Source of the DNA: an uncultured Erythrobacter sp.
Lineage (GTDB): Bacteria > Pseudomonadota > Alphaproteobacteria > Sphingomonadales > Sphingomonadaceae
Reading direction: 5' to 3'
DNA: 64,000 bases
NCBI RefSeq assembly: GCF_958304185.1
Contig: NZ_OY284437.1
Span: 240,286 to 304,285 of the forward strand
In this document: positions 16,730 to 25,172 of the stretch, piece by piece
Layout of the letters: each line of letters opens with the position of its first letter
How positions within the stretch are numbered: the stretch's first letter is position 1
Notes under the pieces: generated by a model
Databases searched by the model: none
Told to the model about the DNA's origin: nothing
What the model saw: only the letters and a program-made list of their open reading frames with translations
Made by a program: the position numbers and the translations under genes

Positions 16730-17607
16730 GGGGTCTTGCCGCGGTTCTGATGGCGGTGCTGGCGCTGATCCCAGCGCCCGCGAGCGCCTGGGGCTTCTAC
16801 GCGCATCAGCAGACCGCGCGCATCGCCGAGGCCAATGTCACGCCCGAAGTGCGCGCCAAGATCCGCGCGCTGCTGGCCCGTGAGAAAGACCTCGGTACGC
16901 CGGAATGCCCGCTCACGACCTTGGCTGACGCGGCTGTCTGGGCCGATTGCGTGCGCGGGGAGGGCTGGCGCTGGGGCTACACAGCCGCGTGGCATTACCG
17001 CACCGCGCCGATCTGCGAGGCATTCAACCCCCGTGCGAACTGTTCGGGCGGCAATTGCGTCACCGCACAGATCGCCCGCGCGCATCGCGTCCTTGCCGAT
17101 GAGAGCCTGCCCGCAGCCGTGCGGCTGGAAGCGCTCGCCTTCATGGTCCACTTTGCAGGCGATGTGCATATGCCGCTCCATTCGGGCGATAACGAGGATC
17201 GCGGCGGCAATGACCGCGAGGCCGATTATGGGATCGTCCCGGGCCTCAACCTGCACTGGATCTGGGACGGCCCGCTGGCCGAACGTGCGATCAGCGACCC
17301 GGCCGATCCGGTGGTGCGGCGCTATGCGCCTGCCGAGCGGGAGGAGCTGGGCGGCGGCGCGCCTGATGACTGGGGCCGCGAAAGCTGGGAGATTGCGCGG
17401 AGCTTCGTCTATCCCACGGCCTTCGACAGCGATGACGTCTGCGCAGCGCCCCTGCCGGAGAAGACTGCTCTGAGCCAGGAGGACATCGCGCGCGGCGTGC
17501 CGATCGCCAAGCGGCGGGTGCAGCAGGCAGGGGTACGGATCGCCGATCTGCTGACGAGCGCCTTTGCGCCGGGGCCCTTGGTGGTTGAGGACGACAGGCG
17601 CCGCTAG
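16726..17607 (+). CDS. S1/P1-type zinc nuclease, exported
   Basis: A 293-residue protein with a signal peptide ending PASA just before WGFYAHQQ. The mature N-terminal Trp is itself a zinc ligand in this family. Further ligands appear as DAAVWAD, AAWHYRTAP, VHFAGDVHMPLH with SGDNEDRGGND, and LHWIWDG, so the three-zinc site is intact. These enzymes cut single-stranded DNA and RNA and have 3'-nucleotidase activity, here in the periplasm or outside. It is co-translated with the GST gene and overlaps the convergent LysE gene by 4 bases. Confidence 0.92.
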   Translation: MRGLAAVLMAVLALIPAPASAWGFYAHQQTARIAEANVTPEVRAKIRALLAREKDLGTPECPLTTLADAAVWADCVRGEGWRWGYTAAWHYRTAPICEAFNPRANCSGGNCVTAQIARAHRVLADESLPAAVRLEALAFMVHFAGDVHMPLHSGDNEDRGGNDREADYGIVPGLNLHWIWDGPLAERAISDPADPVVRRYAPAEREELGGGAPDDWGRESWEIARSFVYPTAFDSDDVCAAPLPEKTALSQEDIARGVPIAKRRVQQAGVRIADLLTSAFAPGPLVVEDDRRR

Positions 17608-18215
17608 GCGAAGGCCTTGGCGACGAACCACACGGCAACCGCCAACATGGCGATGGCCAGCACCCGCCGGACGACCTGTGCGCGGGCCTTGGCCATCAGC
17701 ACGCCGCGCGCCTGCTCTGCGCCGAACACCAGCGCGAGGTGGATGCCGGTGGCGATGCTCACGCTGATCGCCGCCATCGTCAGGCCTTGCGCAAAGCTCG
17801 GCTGCCCGCCGGGGATGAACTGCGGCATCACGGTGATGAAGAACAGCGCCGACTTGGGGTTGAGGAGGTTGATCGCAAAGCCCGCCAGCGCATGACGCTG
17901 GTCGGCATGGCGCGGGGTGGCGGTGGGCGAGCTCTCGCCGGCATCCCTCCAAGCCTCCCACGCCAGCCACGCCATCATCGCCGCCGCCAGCAGCGAGACG
18001 CCCGTTGCTAGCGCCGGGCCTTGGGCAAGGATGATGCTCGCCGCGAGCACGCTGAGCGCGGCATTGGCGCTGAGGCCCAGCGCAATGCCGATGATCGCGC
18101 CAAGTCCGGCGCGTCGCCCTTCGGCCAGCGTCAGCGTGACCAGCCAGCCCATGTTGGGGCCGGGGGTCAGCTCGATCAGCAACACCGCGAGGGCAAACCC
18201 GGCAAGATCGATCAC
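17604..18215 (-). CDS. LysE/RhtB-family exporter
   Basis: A 203-residue inner-membrane protein of about six segments with the family signature ELTPGPNMGWLVTLTLAEGR near the N-terminus and INLLNPKSALFFITVMPQFI in the middle. Members export amino acids or related metabolites. GTG 18215 is chosen because it overlaps the TGA of the upstream cupin gene (GTGA) and starts just before the first membrane segment (VIDLAGFALAVLLIEL). Confidence 0.88.
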   Translation of the reverse strand: MIDLAGFALAVLLIELTPGPNMGWLVTLTLAEGRRAGLGAIIGIALGLSANAALSVLAASIILAQGPALATGVSLLAAAMMAWLAWEAWRDAGESSPTATPRHADQRHALAGFAINLLNPKSALFFITVMPQFIPGGQPSFAQGLTMAAISVSIATGIHLALVFGAEQARGVLMAKARAQVVRRVLAIAMLAVAVWFVAKAFA

Positions 18216-18679
18216 GGCAGGCGCTGGGTCTCGTAACGGGTGCCGTCCTTGTGGGCGTAGCCTTCGGCGTCGAACACCATGTCGATGTCGGAGTACTCGC
18301 CGCTGTCGTCCTCGCGCGCGCCGGCGCTGATGGCGACGAAGACACACGGGCTGTCCGATCGGTTGAGCAAGTGGTGCCCGTTGGCCTCGCCTGCGGGAAA
18401 GGCGAGGATGTCGCCCGGCCCGACCGGGGTCTCGCCATCATCGTCGATCAGCACCGCCTCGCCCGTTAGCATCACCACCACCTCGTCCTGCCCGCGGTGC
18501 CAGTGGCGCTGCGAGGAGAAGGCGCCCGGCAGCAGCGTCACATGGCTCGCCCCCATCAAAGTCAGTCCCGCTGGCGGGCCGAGGCGGCGATACCAGCGAC
18601 CCTCGACCGCGGCATCGAAGGGCGGCGGATAGCCGGTCACGTTGGTCTGGGGAATGGCGGCACAATCGAGCTTGGGCAT
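18212..18679 (-). CDS. Cupin-domain protein
   Basis: A 155-residue single cupin: SSQRHWHRGQDEVVVMLTGE is the first metal-binding motif (HxH...E) and PVGPGDILAFPAGEANGHHL the second. The C-terminus (SDIDMVFDAEGYAHKDGTRY) is typical of a sphingomonad cupin group with unknown substrate. ATG 18679 has an AGGAG site at the right distance; a TTG three codons upstream is possible. It is coupled to the LysE exporter gene and divergent from dapE. Confidence 0.82.
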   Translation of the reverse strand: MPKLDCAAIPQTNVTGYPPPFDAAVEGRWYRRLGPPAGLTLMGASHVTLLPGAFSSQRHWHRGQDEVVVMLTGEAVLIDDDGETPVGPGDILAFPAGEANGHHLLNRSDSPCVFVAISAGAREDDSGEYSDIDMVFDAEGYAHKDGTRYETQRLP

Positions 18680-18708
18680 TGGCGGCAACTCCTGCTAGGC
18701 CTGTGAGG

Positions 18709-19860
18709 ATGCTTGACGTAGCCGACCTTGCCAAGCGCCTGATCGCCGCGCCCTCCGTGACGCCCGCGACCGGCGCGGTGTTCGATGAACTGGAAGCGAT
18801 GCTTACGCCCTTGGGGTTCGCCGTCCATCGCTTTGTGCGGGGTGATGGGCCGGTGGGGAGCGATGAGGCTCCGGTCGAGAATCTTTTCGCGCTACGGGCC
18901 GGGCCGGAGGGTTCGCGCCATATCGCCTTTGCCGGACATCTGGATGTCGTGCCGCCGGGCGAAGGCTGGGCGTCCGATCCCTTCGTGCCGGTCGAACGCG
19001 GCGAATTGCTCCACGGGCGCGGCGCGGTCGACATGAAGGGCGCTATCGCCGCGATGGTCGCCGCGGTTGCCGAGGTGCCGGCTGAAGCTGGCACGATCAG
19101 CTTCATCATCACCGGTGACGAAGAAGGCCCCGCGCTTCACGGCACCCGCGCGCTGATCGATTACATGCAGGCCGAGGGCATTCAGCCCGATCTCTGCCTT
19201 GTCGGCGAGCCCACCAGCGTCAACCGTCTGGGCGATATGGTGAAGATCGGGCGGCGCGGTTCAGTCAACATCTTCATCGATGTCGATGGCACGCAGGGTC
19301 ATGTCGCCTATCCGCATCTGGCCGATAACCCGCTGCCCAAGCTGGTGGCGATCCTGTCCGAACTGGACTCGCTGACGCTGGATACCGGGACCAAGTGGTT
19401 CCAGCCGAGCAACCTTGAGATCACCGAAATCACTGCCCCCAACCGCGCGCATAATGTCATTCCGGCAGCGGGCGCCGCGCGCATATCGATCCGCTTCAAC
19501 GACCTGCACACCGGCCACAGCCTGTCCGAGCGGGTCATGGCCATCGCCGAAAGGCACGGCGGGCGCGCGCGGCCGGTCATCTCCGGCGAGCCATTCCTGA
19601 CCGAGCCGGGGACGTTCTCGAAGCTGGTGAGCACGGCGGTCGAGGCCGAAACCGGCATCGCTCCCGAACTCAGCACCACCGGCGGCACATCCGATGCGCG
19701 GTTCCTGCGCAGCGTTTGCCCGGTGATCGAATTCGGCCTGTGCAACGCGACGATGCACAAGCGTGACGAGGCGGTGGCGATCCCCGATCTGGCGGCGCTG
19801 GCGCGCATCTATACCCGGATTGCGAAGGCCGCATTGGCGCTCGCCGAGACAGAAAACTAG
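18709..19860 (+). CDS. dapE: Succinyl-diaminopimelate desuccinylase
   Basis: A 383-residue M20-family zinc hydrolase that makes L,L-diaminopimelate for lysine and peptidoglycan. Zinc ligands and catalytic residues are seen in FAGHLDVVPPG, GRGAVDMKGAIAAM and ITGDEEGPAL. The dimerisation part contains RRGSVNIFIDVDGTQGHVAYPH, and the last ligand lies in CNATMHKRDE. The family-specific STTGGTSDARF is present. dapB of the same pathway is at 24303-25031. ATG 18709 begins MLDVADLAKRLIAAPSVTP, matching DapE N-termini. Confidence 0.94.
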   Translation: MLDVADLAKRLIAAPSVTPATGAVFDELEAMLTPLGFAVHRFVRGDGPVGSDEAPVENLFALRAGPEGSRHIAFAGHLDVVPPGEGWASDPFVPVERGELLHGRGAVDMKGAIAAMVAAVAEVPAEAGTISFIITGDEEGPALHGTRALIDYMQAEGIQPDLCLVGEPTSVNRLGDMVKIGRRGSVNIFIDVDGTQGHVAYPHLADNPLPKLVAILSELDSLTLDTGTKWFQPSNLEITEITAPNRAHNVIPAAGAARISIRFNDLHTGHSLSERVMAIAERHGGRARPVISGEPFLTEPGTFSKLVSTAVEAETGIAPELSTTGGTSDARFLRSVCPVIEFGLCNATMHKRDEAVAIPDLAALARIYTRIAKAALALAETEN

Positions 19861-19894
19861 CGCCCCGGCGGCGCAGGGGAGAGAACCTGAGATC

Positions 19895-21226
19895 ATGGAC
19901 CGCAAGCTAACTCTCTATATCCTCGCCGGCATGGTGCTGGGCGTGATCGTCGGCCAGATGCTTAACCAGATGGTCGATGCGGCCGTGATCAAGGAATCGA
20001 TCGCGCCGTGGTTCAAGCTGCTCAGCGACATCTTCTTGAACCTCATCAAGATGCTGGTCGCGCCGCTGGTGCTGTCAACCATCGTGGTCGGGATCGCGCA
20101 TATGGGCGATAGCGCAGCACTGGGCCGCATTGGCGTGCGTGCGCTCACCTGGTTCATCACCGCCAGCCTCATCTCGATCGGGCTCGGTCTGGTGCTGGTC
20201 AACCTGTTCCAGCCCGGCATCGGCGCACCGATCCCCGACGTCGCGGAAGCCGCCGCTTCGGTAGGCGAGGTCAAGGAGCTGAAGGCGACCGACTTCATCC
20301 TCTCAATCTTCCCCAAGAACGCGGTCGAGGCACTGGCGACCAACAATATCCTGCAAATTTTGGTCTTCTCTATCTTTGCAGGCGTGGCGCTTTCGGCAAT
20401 TGGCGAGCGCGGCAAAGCGCTGGTCAAGGGCGCGGATGCGCTCGCCGAGATGATGCTTCAAGTCACCGGCTATGTGATGCGCTATGCGCCGGTCGCGGTC
20501 TTCGGTGCGCTCGCCAACGTGGTGGCGGCAAGCGGGCTGGCGATCCTCGGCACCTATCTGACCCTGCTGGTCGAGTTCTATTTCTCGCTGCTGCTCTTGT
20601 GGGTGATTCTGCTCGGCGCGGGGGCGGTGTTCCTCGGACGGCGAATCTGGGCGCTGATCCGTTATATCCGCCAGCCGCTGTTGATCGCCTTTTCGACGGC
20701 GTCTTCCGAAGCCGCGCTGCCCAAGCTGTTCGAACAGCTCGACCGCTTCGGCGTGCCACGCCGGATTTCGGGCTTCATGCTGCCGCTGGGGTACTCGTTC
20801 AATCTCGATGGCTCGATGATGTACATGAGCTTTGCGACGCTATTCATCGCGCAGGCTTACGGCATCGATCTCAGCATCGGCACGCAGATCATGATCCTGC
20901 TGACGCTGATGATCTCGTCCAAGGGCATCGCTGCTGTCCCGCGCGCGTCGCTGGTGGTGATCACCGGAACGCTGGCGATGTTCGGCCTGCCGGTCGAGGG
21001 CGTCGCGATCATCCTCGCGATTGACCAATTCCTCGACATGGGCCGCACCGCCACCAACGTGGTCGGCAACGCGGTCGCGACGGCGGTGATCACCAAGTGG
21101 GAAGGGATGTTGGAGGTGGAAGAGCCGGACTACGTCGACCACCCCCACGCGCCCGCCCATACCGCCGCCGATGGGCGCGCAGGGCTGGAACTGGACGAGA
21201 GCAATTTTGAGGATGGGAAGGGCTGA
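19895..21226 (+). CDS. Dicarboxylate/amino acid:cation symporter (DAACS family)
   Basis: A 443-residue inner-membrane transporter of the GltP/DctA type. Features include LIKMLVAPLVLSTIVVGIAH, the serine-rich re-entrant loop AFSTASSEAALPKLFEQLDR, LPLGYSFNLDGSMMYMSFAT and the C-terminal GRTATNVVGNAVATAVI. These correspond to the HP1, TM7 (NMDGT-like) and TM8 substrate and sodium sites. It carries glutamate, aspartate or C4-dicarboxylates; which one cannot be told. It follows dapE by 34 bases and may share its transcript. Confidence 0.92.
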   Translation: MDRKLTLYILAGMVLGVIVGQMLNQMVDAAVIKESIAPWFKLLSDIFLNLIKMLVAPLVLSTIVVGIAHMGDSAALGRIGVRALTWFITASLISIGLGLVLVNLFQPGIGAPIPDVAEAAASVGEVKELKATDFILSIFPKNAVEALATNNILQILVFSIFAGVALSAIGERGKALVKGADALAEMMLQVTGYVMRYAPVAVFGALANVVAASGLAILGTYLTLLVEFYFSLLLLWVILLGAGAVFLGRRIWALIRYIRQPLLIAFSTASSEAALPKLFEQLDRFGVPRRISGFMLPLGYSFNLDGSMMYMSFATLFIAQAYGIDLSIGTQIMILLTLMISSKGIAAVPRASLVVITGTLAMFGLPVEGVAIILAIDQFLDMGRTATNVVGNAVATAVITKWEGMLEVEEPDYVDHPHAPAHTAADGRAGLELDESNFEDGKG

Positions 21227-21245
21227 AGCGGCGACTCCTTCGCCC

Positions 21246-21659
21246 TCAGTCCTTGTTTGTCTTCACATACTCCACCGGCACAAATTCGCCCAGCGAGCAT
21301 CCCGCGCCGCGCTGGGGGACCCCGCCGATGTTGGTGAGGCTGTAGACGATCTGCTGGGTGCAGAGCTGGTTGACCGAGGTCTCGTATGTGATCGCGCGGT
21401 CCCAGCCGAGGCCGGGGCAGCGGTTCTTCAAGGTGCTGCGATAGACCTTGCCGCCGTTCATCTCGAAATCGATCACTCGGTCGGTCCGCACCACCGTCGA
21501 GCGGATCTGCGAGCGGTCGATGCAGTTCTGCCCGGCACCCAGCACCTTCACCGCAGGCGTGCGCGCCGCATCGGCATCGGCGCGGGCGGCGGGATCGGTC
21601 GGCGCACAAGCGGCGAGGATCAGCGGGAGCGGAGCAAGCGTGAGACAGCGTGACAGCAT
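21246..21659 (-). CDS. Putative lipoprotein, unknown function
   Basis: A 137-residue protein with a lipoprotein signal (MLSRCLTLAPLPLILAAC). The mature part has several cysteines (NCIDRSQI, KNRCPGLGWD, QLCTQQIVYS, GAGCSLGEFVP), which suggests disulfides in the periplasm. The segment FEMNGGKVYRSTLKNRC resembles a small family of sphingomonad lipoproteins with unknown role. ATG 21659 is chosen over an upstream start because only it places the signal first. It converges on the symporter gene. Confidence 0.65.
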   Translation of the reverse strand: MLSRCLTLAPLPLILAACAPTDPAARADADAARTPAVKVLGAGQNCIDRSQIRSTVVRTDRVIDFEMNGGKVYRSTLKNRCPGLGWDRAITYETSVNQLCTQQIVYSLTNIGGVPQRGAGCSLGEFVPVEYVKTNKD

Positions 21660-21757
21660 GGCAGGTTTCTCCAATGGGCGAGGGCATCTTCGCCCCAACG
21701 CTTGAACCGCGCCTTAATCCACGCTGATTTTATCGAACCCACGTCCCTCCGTCTGCG

Positions 21758-22366
21758 TTAGCACCATCCCGCGCGCCATCCGCCCAGATAGTCGCGTGCG
21801 CCACCTTCGGTTTGCATCCAGTCCGCAAGACGGCTCACGCGCTGATCGGCTTCGATTCGTTTCACGATGCGCAGTTCACGTCCCCATCGATCGGTTGGCT
21901 CATCGATGCGCGCCGTCATTTTGAAAGAGCCCCGGTTCAGCCAGGATTGCAGGGCTGCGGTGGACAGTTCCGCCTGCTCTGCCTCGGCCGGGCACTGCGC
22001 ATCGACCTCTGCCGTATCGATCCCGACCACCCTGATGCTGCGCTTGCCGATGCGGAACGTGTCGCCATCGATCACGCAGTAATATCCCCTGCCCTTGCCG
22101 CATCGCGTGAATGTGCCTGAGATCAACTCGGGTTCCGATTGCAGGAAGGCGGGCGGCTCATAGGCGCCCGGTAACGCAGTGATGTAGGAAATCGTCGCCA
22201 GGGCAATCATGAGGACAAAGGGGCGTGTCTCGTGCAGGGCTCGCCGCCACGACATTGGTGGCTTTGTCTGCCTAGGCCGCCGGGGTGGCCGCTGGTTCGA
22301 GCCGCGCGGCTGCGACATCCAGCGAGGTCTGCGGAATGCCACCACATTGTCACGCTTACGGGCCAT
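21758..22366 (-). CDS. Membrane-anchored thermonuclease-like (SNase) protein
   Basis: A 202-residue protein with a basic N-terminus (about 1-45), one membrane segment (about 48-66, FVLMIALATISYITALPG) and a short SNase-type OB domain. CVIDGDTFRIGKRSIRVVGI followed by DTAEV carries the metal-binding Asp and catalytic Arg/Glu pattern, and DRWGRELRI the second conserved block. It probably cuts nucleic acid in the periplasm. The domain is compact but the core motifs are complete. It stands alone between the lipoprotein and nth. Confidence 0.75.
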   Translation of the reverse strand: MARKRDNVVAFRRPRWMSQPRGSNQRPPRRPRQTKPPMSWRRALHETRPFVLMIALATISYITALPGAYEPPAFLQSEPELISGTFTRCGKGRGYYCVIDGDTFRIGKRSIRVVGIDTAEVDAQCPAEAEQAELSTAALQSWLNRGSFKMTARIDEPTDRWGRELRIVKRIEADQRVSRLADWMQTEGGARDYLGGWRAGWC

Positions 22367-22419
22367 CGGATCAGCCTAGATCATTGCGCATTGCGGTTCC
22401 ACAATGCCAAGCGTCACCG

Positions 22420-23061
22420 CTATTTCTTCTCCAGCATTTTTTTCTTGAAGCTGCACAGATCGGCCACCTTACAGCGCCAGCACTCGGGCGTCCGCGCCTT
22501 GCAGACATAGCGTCCGTGCAAAATCATCCAGTGGTGCGAATCGCGGCGGAAGGGCTGGGGGACGCGCTTTTCGAGCTTGGCTTCGACATGGTCAGGCGTC
22601 TTGCCCTTGGCCATGCCGGTGCGGTTGCCGAGGCGGAAGATATGGGTGTCGACCGCGAAGGTCTCCTGCCCGAACCAGCAATTGAGCACCACATTGGCGG
22701 TCTTGCGCCCCACGCCGGGGAGCCGCACCAGCGCCTCGCGCGTATCGGGCACCTCGCCGCCGTGTTCATCGACGAGGATCTGCGAAAGCGCGATCACGTT
22801 CTTGGCCTTGGAGTTGAACAGGCCGATGGTCTTGATGTGCGCCTTCAGGCCATCTTCGCCGAGATCGAGCATCTGCTGCGGCGTTTCAACCTTGGCGAAC
22901 AGCGCGCGGGTCGCCTTGTTCACCCCGACATCGGTCGCCTGCGCGCTCAATGCCACGGCGACGAGGAGCTGATAGGCATTGCCATATTCCAGCTCGGTCT
23001 GGGGCGAGGGGTTATCCTCGGCCAGACGGCGGAAGAATTCGAAGATCTGGTCTTTGGTCAT
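22420..23061 (-). CDS. nth: Endonuclease III (DNA glycosylase/AP lyase)
   Basis: A 213-residue base-excision repair enzyme removing oxidised pyrimidines. The helix-hairpin-helix is LVRLPGVGRKTANVVLN with the catalytic Lys, and the catalytic Asp lies in FAVDTHIFRLGNR. The C-terminal iron-sulfur cluster ligands are CKARTPECWRCKVADLC (C-x6-C-x2-C-x5-C), all intact. Its ATG overlaps the stop of the M48 protease gene by four bases, so the two are co-transcribed from the M48 side. Confidence 0.96.
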   Translation of the reverse strand: MTKDQIFEFFRRLAEDNPSPQTELEYGNAYQLLVAVALSAQATDVGVNKATRALFAKVETPQQMLDLGEDGLKAHIKTIGLFNSKAKNVIALSQILVDEHGGEVPDTREALVRLPGVGRKTANVVLNCWFGQETFAVDTHIFRLGNRTGMAKGKTPDHVEAKLEKRVPQPFRRDSHHWMILHGRYVCKARTPECWRCKVADLCSFKKKMLEKK

Positions 23062-24230
23062 TCACCGGCCTTGGGATGTGCTGCCTTCCACTCCATCGCC
23101 ATAAGCGCGCGCTTTTCAACCGACGGGTGAGTGTAGAACAGCGCTTCTTCCAGCGCGCTCGGGCGCGGGTAGCGGTATTCGGCGGTCTTCACCAAGGCGG
23201 TGGCGAGCGCGTCCGGCTCGTTAACGGTCATCAGCGAATATTGGTCGGACTCAGTCTCGCCCACGCGGGTGAGCGTGTTGGTGAGCGGCGTGACGAGCAG
23301 CCCCAGAACCGATCCCACCACCGCAAACACCGGCAGGCCGCGCGGTTCGTCCAGTCGGGCGTCGCTTCCCAGCCATCGGGCGGCGGGGGCGAACAGGCGG
23401 CCCAGCAGGAAGAAGAACGCCATCGCCAGCAGGGGGAAGATCGCCGCATAGCGCCACACATGGCCAAGCTTGTAATGCCCCGCCTCGTGCCCGGTCACGG
23501 CGCGCACTTCAGCGATCGAGGCCTGTTTGAGCGCAACGTCTGAAATCGCGATCCGGGCTGAGGGGCCGATGCCGGAGACATTGGCGGTGAAGCGATCGGA
23601 CTGGCGCGATCCATCATACATGAAGATGCGGTCATGCGGGATGCCGACATCATCTGCGATTGCCTCCAGCGCGGTGCGCACCTCGCCCGCTGGAACCGGC
23701 TTGTATTCGTTGAACAGCGGCTCGATCAGTGGCGGCCCGGCGAGGAGCGCCAGCAGCGTCACCACGCCCGCCAGCCCGCCGCTCCACAGCCACCAGCGCT
23801 GACCGGTGCGGCGGATCAGGGCATAGACCCCGACAAGGAACAGCCCGCCCAGCACTGTCCCGATCAGTTCCCCGATCGCCATCTGACCAAGGAAATCGCC
23901 GAGCGGCTGGCTGGAAAGACCATAAGACCGCTCGCGGTACCAGTCGGTATAGATGGTCCAGGGCAGGGCGATGAGCGTGGAGATCAGCAAGAACGCGGCG
24001 CTAACCGTGAAGGTCGAAAGCGATAGGCGCCGCCCCTCCATCCGTGCGGCGATCCGGTCGAGCAGCTTGAGACGTACCATGATAACAGCCACCAGCAGCG
24101 ATACGCCAACATTCAGCAGCAGCAGCCAGTGGTTGCCGGTGGTGTAAGCCTGCGCCTGTGCGAGCGCGTCGGGCCCAAGGCTGTCGACCAGACGCGCGGC
24201 CTGCTGCGCGGGGGTGAGGGTGGTGGACAT
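23058..24230 (-). CDS. M48-family CAAX-prenyl-protease-like membrane metallopeptidase
   Basis: A 390-residue inner-membrane zinc protease related to Ste24. Several membrane segments occupy the N-terminal half. The active site is VTGHEAGHYKLGH (HExxH) with the third ligand in GETESDQYSL. Upstream YDGSRQSDRFTANVSGIGPS is typical of the family. Bacterial members probably take part in membrane protein quality control. It is followed by nth with an ATGA overlap. A symmetrical GTGTATT/AATACAC element lies just upstream of its start. Confidence 0.9.
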   Translation of the reverse strand: MSTTLTPAQQAARLVDSLGPDALAQAQAYTTGNHWLLLLNVGVSLLVAVIMVRLKLLDRIAARMEGRRLSLSTFTVSAAFLLISTLIALPWTIYTDWYRERSYGLSSQPLGDFLGQMAIGELIGTVLGGLFLVGVYALIRRTGQRWWLWSGGLAGVVTLLALLAGPPLIEPLFNEYKPVPAGEVRTALEAIADDVGIPHDRIFMYDGSRQSDRFTANVSGIGPSARIAISDVALKQASIAEVRAVTGHEAGHYKLGHVWRYAAIFPLLAMAFFFLLGRLFAPAARWLGSDARLDEPRGLPVFAVVGSVLGLLVTPLTNTLTRVGETESDQYSLMTVNEPDALATALVKTAEYRYPRPSALEEALFYTHPSVEKRALMAMEWKAAHPKAGE

Positions 24231-24258
24231 GAAGAAGATCGCTCCCCTGTGGATCTAT

Positions 24259-24280
24259 GTGTATTATTCCGGCAATACAC
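24259..24280 (-). promoter_or_regulatory. Candidate operator upstream of the M48 protease gene
   Basis: GTGTATT (24259-24265) and AATACAC (24274-24280) form a perfect 7-bp inverted repeat with an 8-base spacer, about 29 bases before the start codon. The shape resembles operators of GntR/YtrA-type repressors. No such regulator is encoded in this window. Confidence 0.4.
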
Positions 24281-24302
24281 CGGGCGCTATGCCCGTCAAG
24301 GC

Positions 24303-25031
24303 TCAGAGCCCGAGCACATCGTTCATAGTGTAGCGTCCGGCGCTCTGCCCGGTCAGCCATGCACCCGCGCGCACCGCCCCGCGCGCGAAGATCATGCGGT
24401 TTTCGGCCGAGTGGGAGAGGGTCAGGCGTTCCTCGCTGCCCGCAAAGATCACCGAATGCTCGCCCGCTACCGTGCCGCCGCGCAAGGTGGCGAACCCGAT
24501 CGCGCCCTCGGCCCGCGCGCCTGTCATCCCGTGGCGACCGCTTTCCATGTTGTCGCTGAGCACGATCCCGCGCCCCGCCGCCGCCGCCTCGCCCAGCAGT
24601 TTGGCGGTGCCGGACGGCGCATCGACCTTCATGCGGTGGTGCATCTCCAGCACCTCGATATCCCAGTCCGGCCCGAGCCGCGCGGCGGCCTCGCGCACCA
24701 GATGCGCCATCAGCGTCACACCCAATGAGAAGTTGCCCGATTGCAGCACCGGCACCGCCCGCGCAGCCTCGGCGAGCATCACGAAATGCTGCTCCTCAAG
24801 CCCGGTGGTGCCCACCACAATCGGCTTGCCCGCCGCCCGCGCCGCGCCGAGATTCGCCGCCAGCGCGTCGGGCGCGGAGAAATCGACCAACACGTCGCAC
24901 TGGTTCGCGTAGGGCCCGATGCTGCCCCCGGCATCCACGCCCACGCACAGCACGTGGCCCGCGTCGGCAATCGCCGCTTCGAGCGCTTGCCCCATCCGGC
25001 CCTTGTGCCCGATCACCCCGAATTGCAGCAT
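24303..25031 (-). CDS. dapB: 4-hydroxy-tetrahydrodipicolinate reductase
   Basis: A 242-residue NAD(P)H-dependent enzyme of the lysine/diaminopimelate pathway. The nucleotide-binding motif is GVIGHKGRMGQALEAAI at the N-terminus, and the catalytic motif is EVLEMHHRMKVDAPSGTA with the conserved His-His and Lys. IVVGTTGLEEQ and the C-terminal FARGAVRAGAWL also fit. It is slightly shorter than E. coli DapB. Divergent from the sirtuin gene across an inverted repeat; dapE lies 5 kb away on the other strand. Confidence 0.95.
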   Translation of the reverse strand: MLQFGVIGHKGRMGQALEAAIADAGHVLCVGVDAGGSIGPYANQCDVLVDFSAPDALAANLGAARAAGKPIVVGTTGLEEQHFVMLAEAARAVPVLQSGNFSLGVTLMAHLVREAAARLGPDWDIEVLEMHHRMKVDAPSGTAKLLGEAAAAGRGIVLSDNMESGRHGMTGARAEGAIGFATLRGGTVAGEHSVIFAGSEERLTLSHSAENRMIFARGAVRAGAWLTGQSAGRYTMNDVLGL

Positions 25032-25047
25032 CTCTTACCCCTACTTC

Positions 25048-25159
25048 GTCATGCTGAACTTGTTTCAGCATCCATCCCGCGTCTAGGTGGAACCTGAGCT
25101 CGTTGAGCGATGGACCCTGGAACGCGAGTGACCACAGGTCAAACAAGTTCAGGGTGACG
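25048..25159. repeat. Intergenic inverted repeat
   Basis: Arm 25048-25066 (CGTCATGCTGAACTTGTTT) matches the reverse complement of 25141-25159 (AAACAAGTTCAGGGTGACG) at 17 of 19 positions. It fills the gap between the divergent dapB and sirtuin genes, so it lies in the 5' region of both. Confidence 0.65.
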
Positions 25160-25172
25160 ACAAGGGAAAGAC

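Noticed and set aside
16630-18441. 603-codon open frame on the minus strand crossing the S1/P1 nuclease, LysE and cupin genes
   Set aside because: It runs out of frame through three genes with clear motifs and has no coherent composition.
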